Source of the DNA: Mytilisepta virgata
Lineage: Eukaryota; Mollusca; Bivalvia; Mytilida; Mytilidae
DNA length: 64,000 bases
NCBI GenBank assembly: GCA_028015205.1
Contig: CM051521.1
Location: 109,034,513 to 109,098,512 of the forward strand
Reading direction: 5' to 3'
Shown: piece after piece, positions 62,636-64,000 of the stretch
Layout: each line of letters starts with the position of its first letter
Numbering within the stretch: position 1 is the first letter of the stretch
Program-made: the position numbers and the translations under genes
Notes under the pieces: model-generated
The model's database searches: none
What the model was told of the DNA's origin: nothing
What the model saw: the letters and a program-made list of their open reading frames with translations, nothing else

Positions 62636-62929
62636 AGTCATTTTTTAAGACATTATTTATAAAGCACGTCTTCATTCTTAGTCTACTATTGTCTACAACC
62701 TACCTGTTTTTTTTCCTCGCGCCAATTTACAAAATTAAAAAAATTGCAATCAATATGATACTGCAGAGTCATCTTTCTTGGAATTATGGCGACGTCCGTC
62801 ACAGCTAATGGATTGAGTCACTGATTAAGCTTGAAACGCATATAAATTACAAATTTATGAAAAGTGGCCGCTAACTATTACAAAAAATCGACGAGGACAA
62901 AAAAGGCAAATATTTATTCATTGATGCAT

Positions 62930-63975
62930 AATAGTCGTATGAAAACGCTATCCAGGTGAAATTTAGGATGGGATTCCACAGGGAGGTGAGCGATATGGGA
63001 AACATGGAGTTGCAAACCTTCTTTCCTATACTTTTACATTTTGATATTCTCCTCTGAAATCCCTAAGCCAAATGAACTGAAACTGATATGAAGCATCTAT
63101 GGAAGGACCTTTATAAAGTTTGCATATTTCGTACCCGGTTAACAGCTAATATGGCTGCCATGATGAATTCTTCTTTCTGATTGGTAAAAAATTCAAAATA
63201 TTCTCCTCTGAAACCGAAAAGCCAACTGAACTGTACCTTGGTATGAAGCATATGTGGAAGGACCTTTATAACGTTTGCATATTTCTTTCCGGTCGGACAA
63301 CTAATATGGCCGCCATGATGAATTCTTATTTCTGATTTGACAAATTTAAAAAATTTTCCTTTTCTGAAACCGCAAAGCCAAATGAACTGAAACTGGATAT
63401 GAAGCGTCTATGGAAGAACTTCTATAAAGTTTGCATATTTCGTCCCGGTGGGACAGCTAATATGGCCGCCATGATGAATTCTTATATCTGATTGGTCAAA
63501 ATTTAAAACAAATTTCTTTTCTGAAACCGCAAAGCCAAACGAACTGTAACTTTGTATGAAGCATCTGTGAAAGGATCTTTATAAAGTTTGCATAATTCGT
63601 CCCGTTCGGGCAGCTAATATGTCGGCCATGATGATTTTTTATTTCTGATTGTTTAAAATTTCAAAAATGTTCTTCCCGGAAACTGCATAGCCAAATGAAC
63701 ATTAACTAGGTATGAAGCATCTGTGGAAGGATCTTTATGAAGTTTGCATATTTCGTACCGGTCGGACAGCTTATATGGCCCCCATGATGATTTCTTATTT
63801 TTGATGGGTCAAAATTTCAAAAATCTTCTCTGAAATTACAAAGCCAAATGAACTGTAAGTTGGTATGAAGCATCTATGGAAGGCCCATTACAATTTTGAC
63901 TTGATATGAAATAAAATGGATTGAATGTGGGACTGTCAGGTGAGCTATACAGGCTCAATTATCTTGAGCCTCTTG
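62930..63975 (+). mobile_element. Diverged HINE-like relative of family 1
   Basis: Five or six monomers of about 155-165 bp with 'CTAATATGGCCGCCATGATG' cores (63148, 63309, 63459, 63622 and 63775 region) and 'TATGAAGCAT' words. The 3' end is GTCAGGTGAGCTATACAGG, hairpin AGGCTCAA-ttatc-TTGAGCCT, then CTTG. The 5' end is not clear. The 3' terminal module matches family 1 but the monomer differs. Confidence 0.7.
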
Positions 63976-64000
63976 TCTTTTATCTAATCAATGCATTCCC

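Overview
The window is animal nuclear DNA, AT-rich, with short exons, canonical GT-AG introns and a very heavy load of dispersed repeats. Several repeats (a segment with the words for GTGTCAAAGAGACA and GTCTTCAACGCAGCGAG, and the element that opens AGCTCACCTGACCC) are ones I associate with mytilid mussels, so I infer a bivalve, probably Mytilus or a close relative. That is recalled from general knowledge and was not searched.

Protein-coding content is concentrated in the first 27 kb. Positions 1-3352 hold the decayed 3' part of a type-B carboxylesterase/cholinesterase gene, with several frameshifts and a transposon between its remaining exons. Positions 4578-26693 hold three head-to-tail genes of the FUT10/FUT11 branch of GT10 fucosyltransferases. 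I could assemble them exon by exon with matching intron phases: gene A 4578-8500 (438 aa), gene B 10296-16075 (449 aa) and gene C about 19893-26693 (about 531 aa). Each has a type II membrane anchor, an x-x-x-WW motif opening the catalytic domain, and a complete ENxxCDDYxTEK sugar-nucleotide motif. Gene C looks closest to the ancestral form, but its start codon is disrupted or split.

From 26.7 kb to 57.1 kb I see no intact host gene. It is a repeat landscape: two families of non-autonomous elements with Helentron/HINE-like architecture (terminal hairpins, subterminal inverted repeats, a microsatellite and 155-166 bp internal monomers), at least ten foldback palindromes, tRNA-derived SINEs, a LINE with two nonsense codons, a transposase remnant, and a 561 bp duplication whose spacer is an exact copy of sequence 2 kb away. 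At 57140-57583 lies the first coding exon of a receptor with an ANF-receptor ligand-binding domain (probably a membrane guanylate cyclase). Its remaining exons are outside the window or not recognisable in it.

The most informative observation is that the same window holds an occupied site (58893-61023) and the matching empty site (between 782 and 783) for the main transposon family. This fixes its ends and indicates insertion at a T-T site without a detectable target duplication. The cellular genes otherwise form one functional group: a Golgi/ER-type fucosyltransferase cluster.
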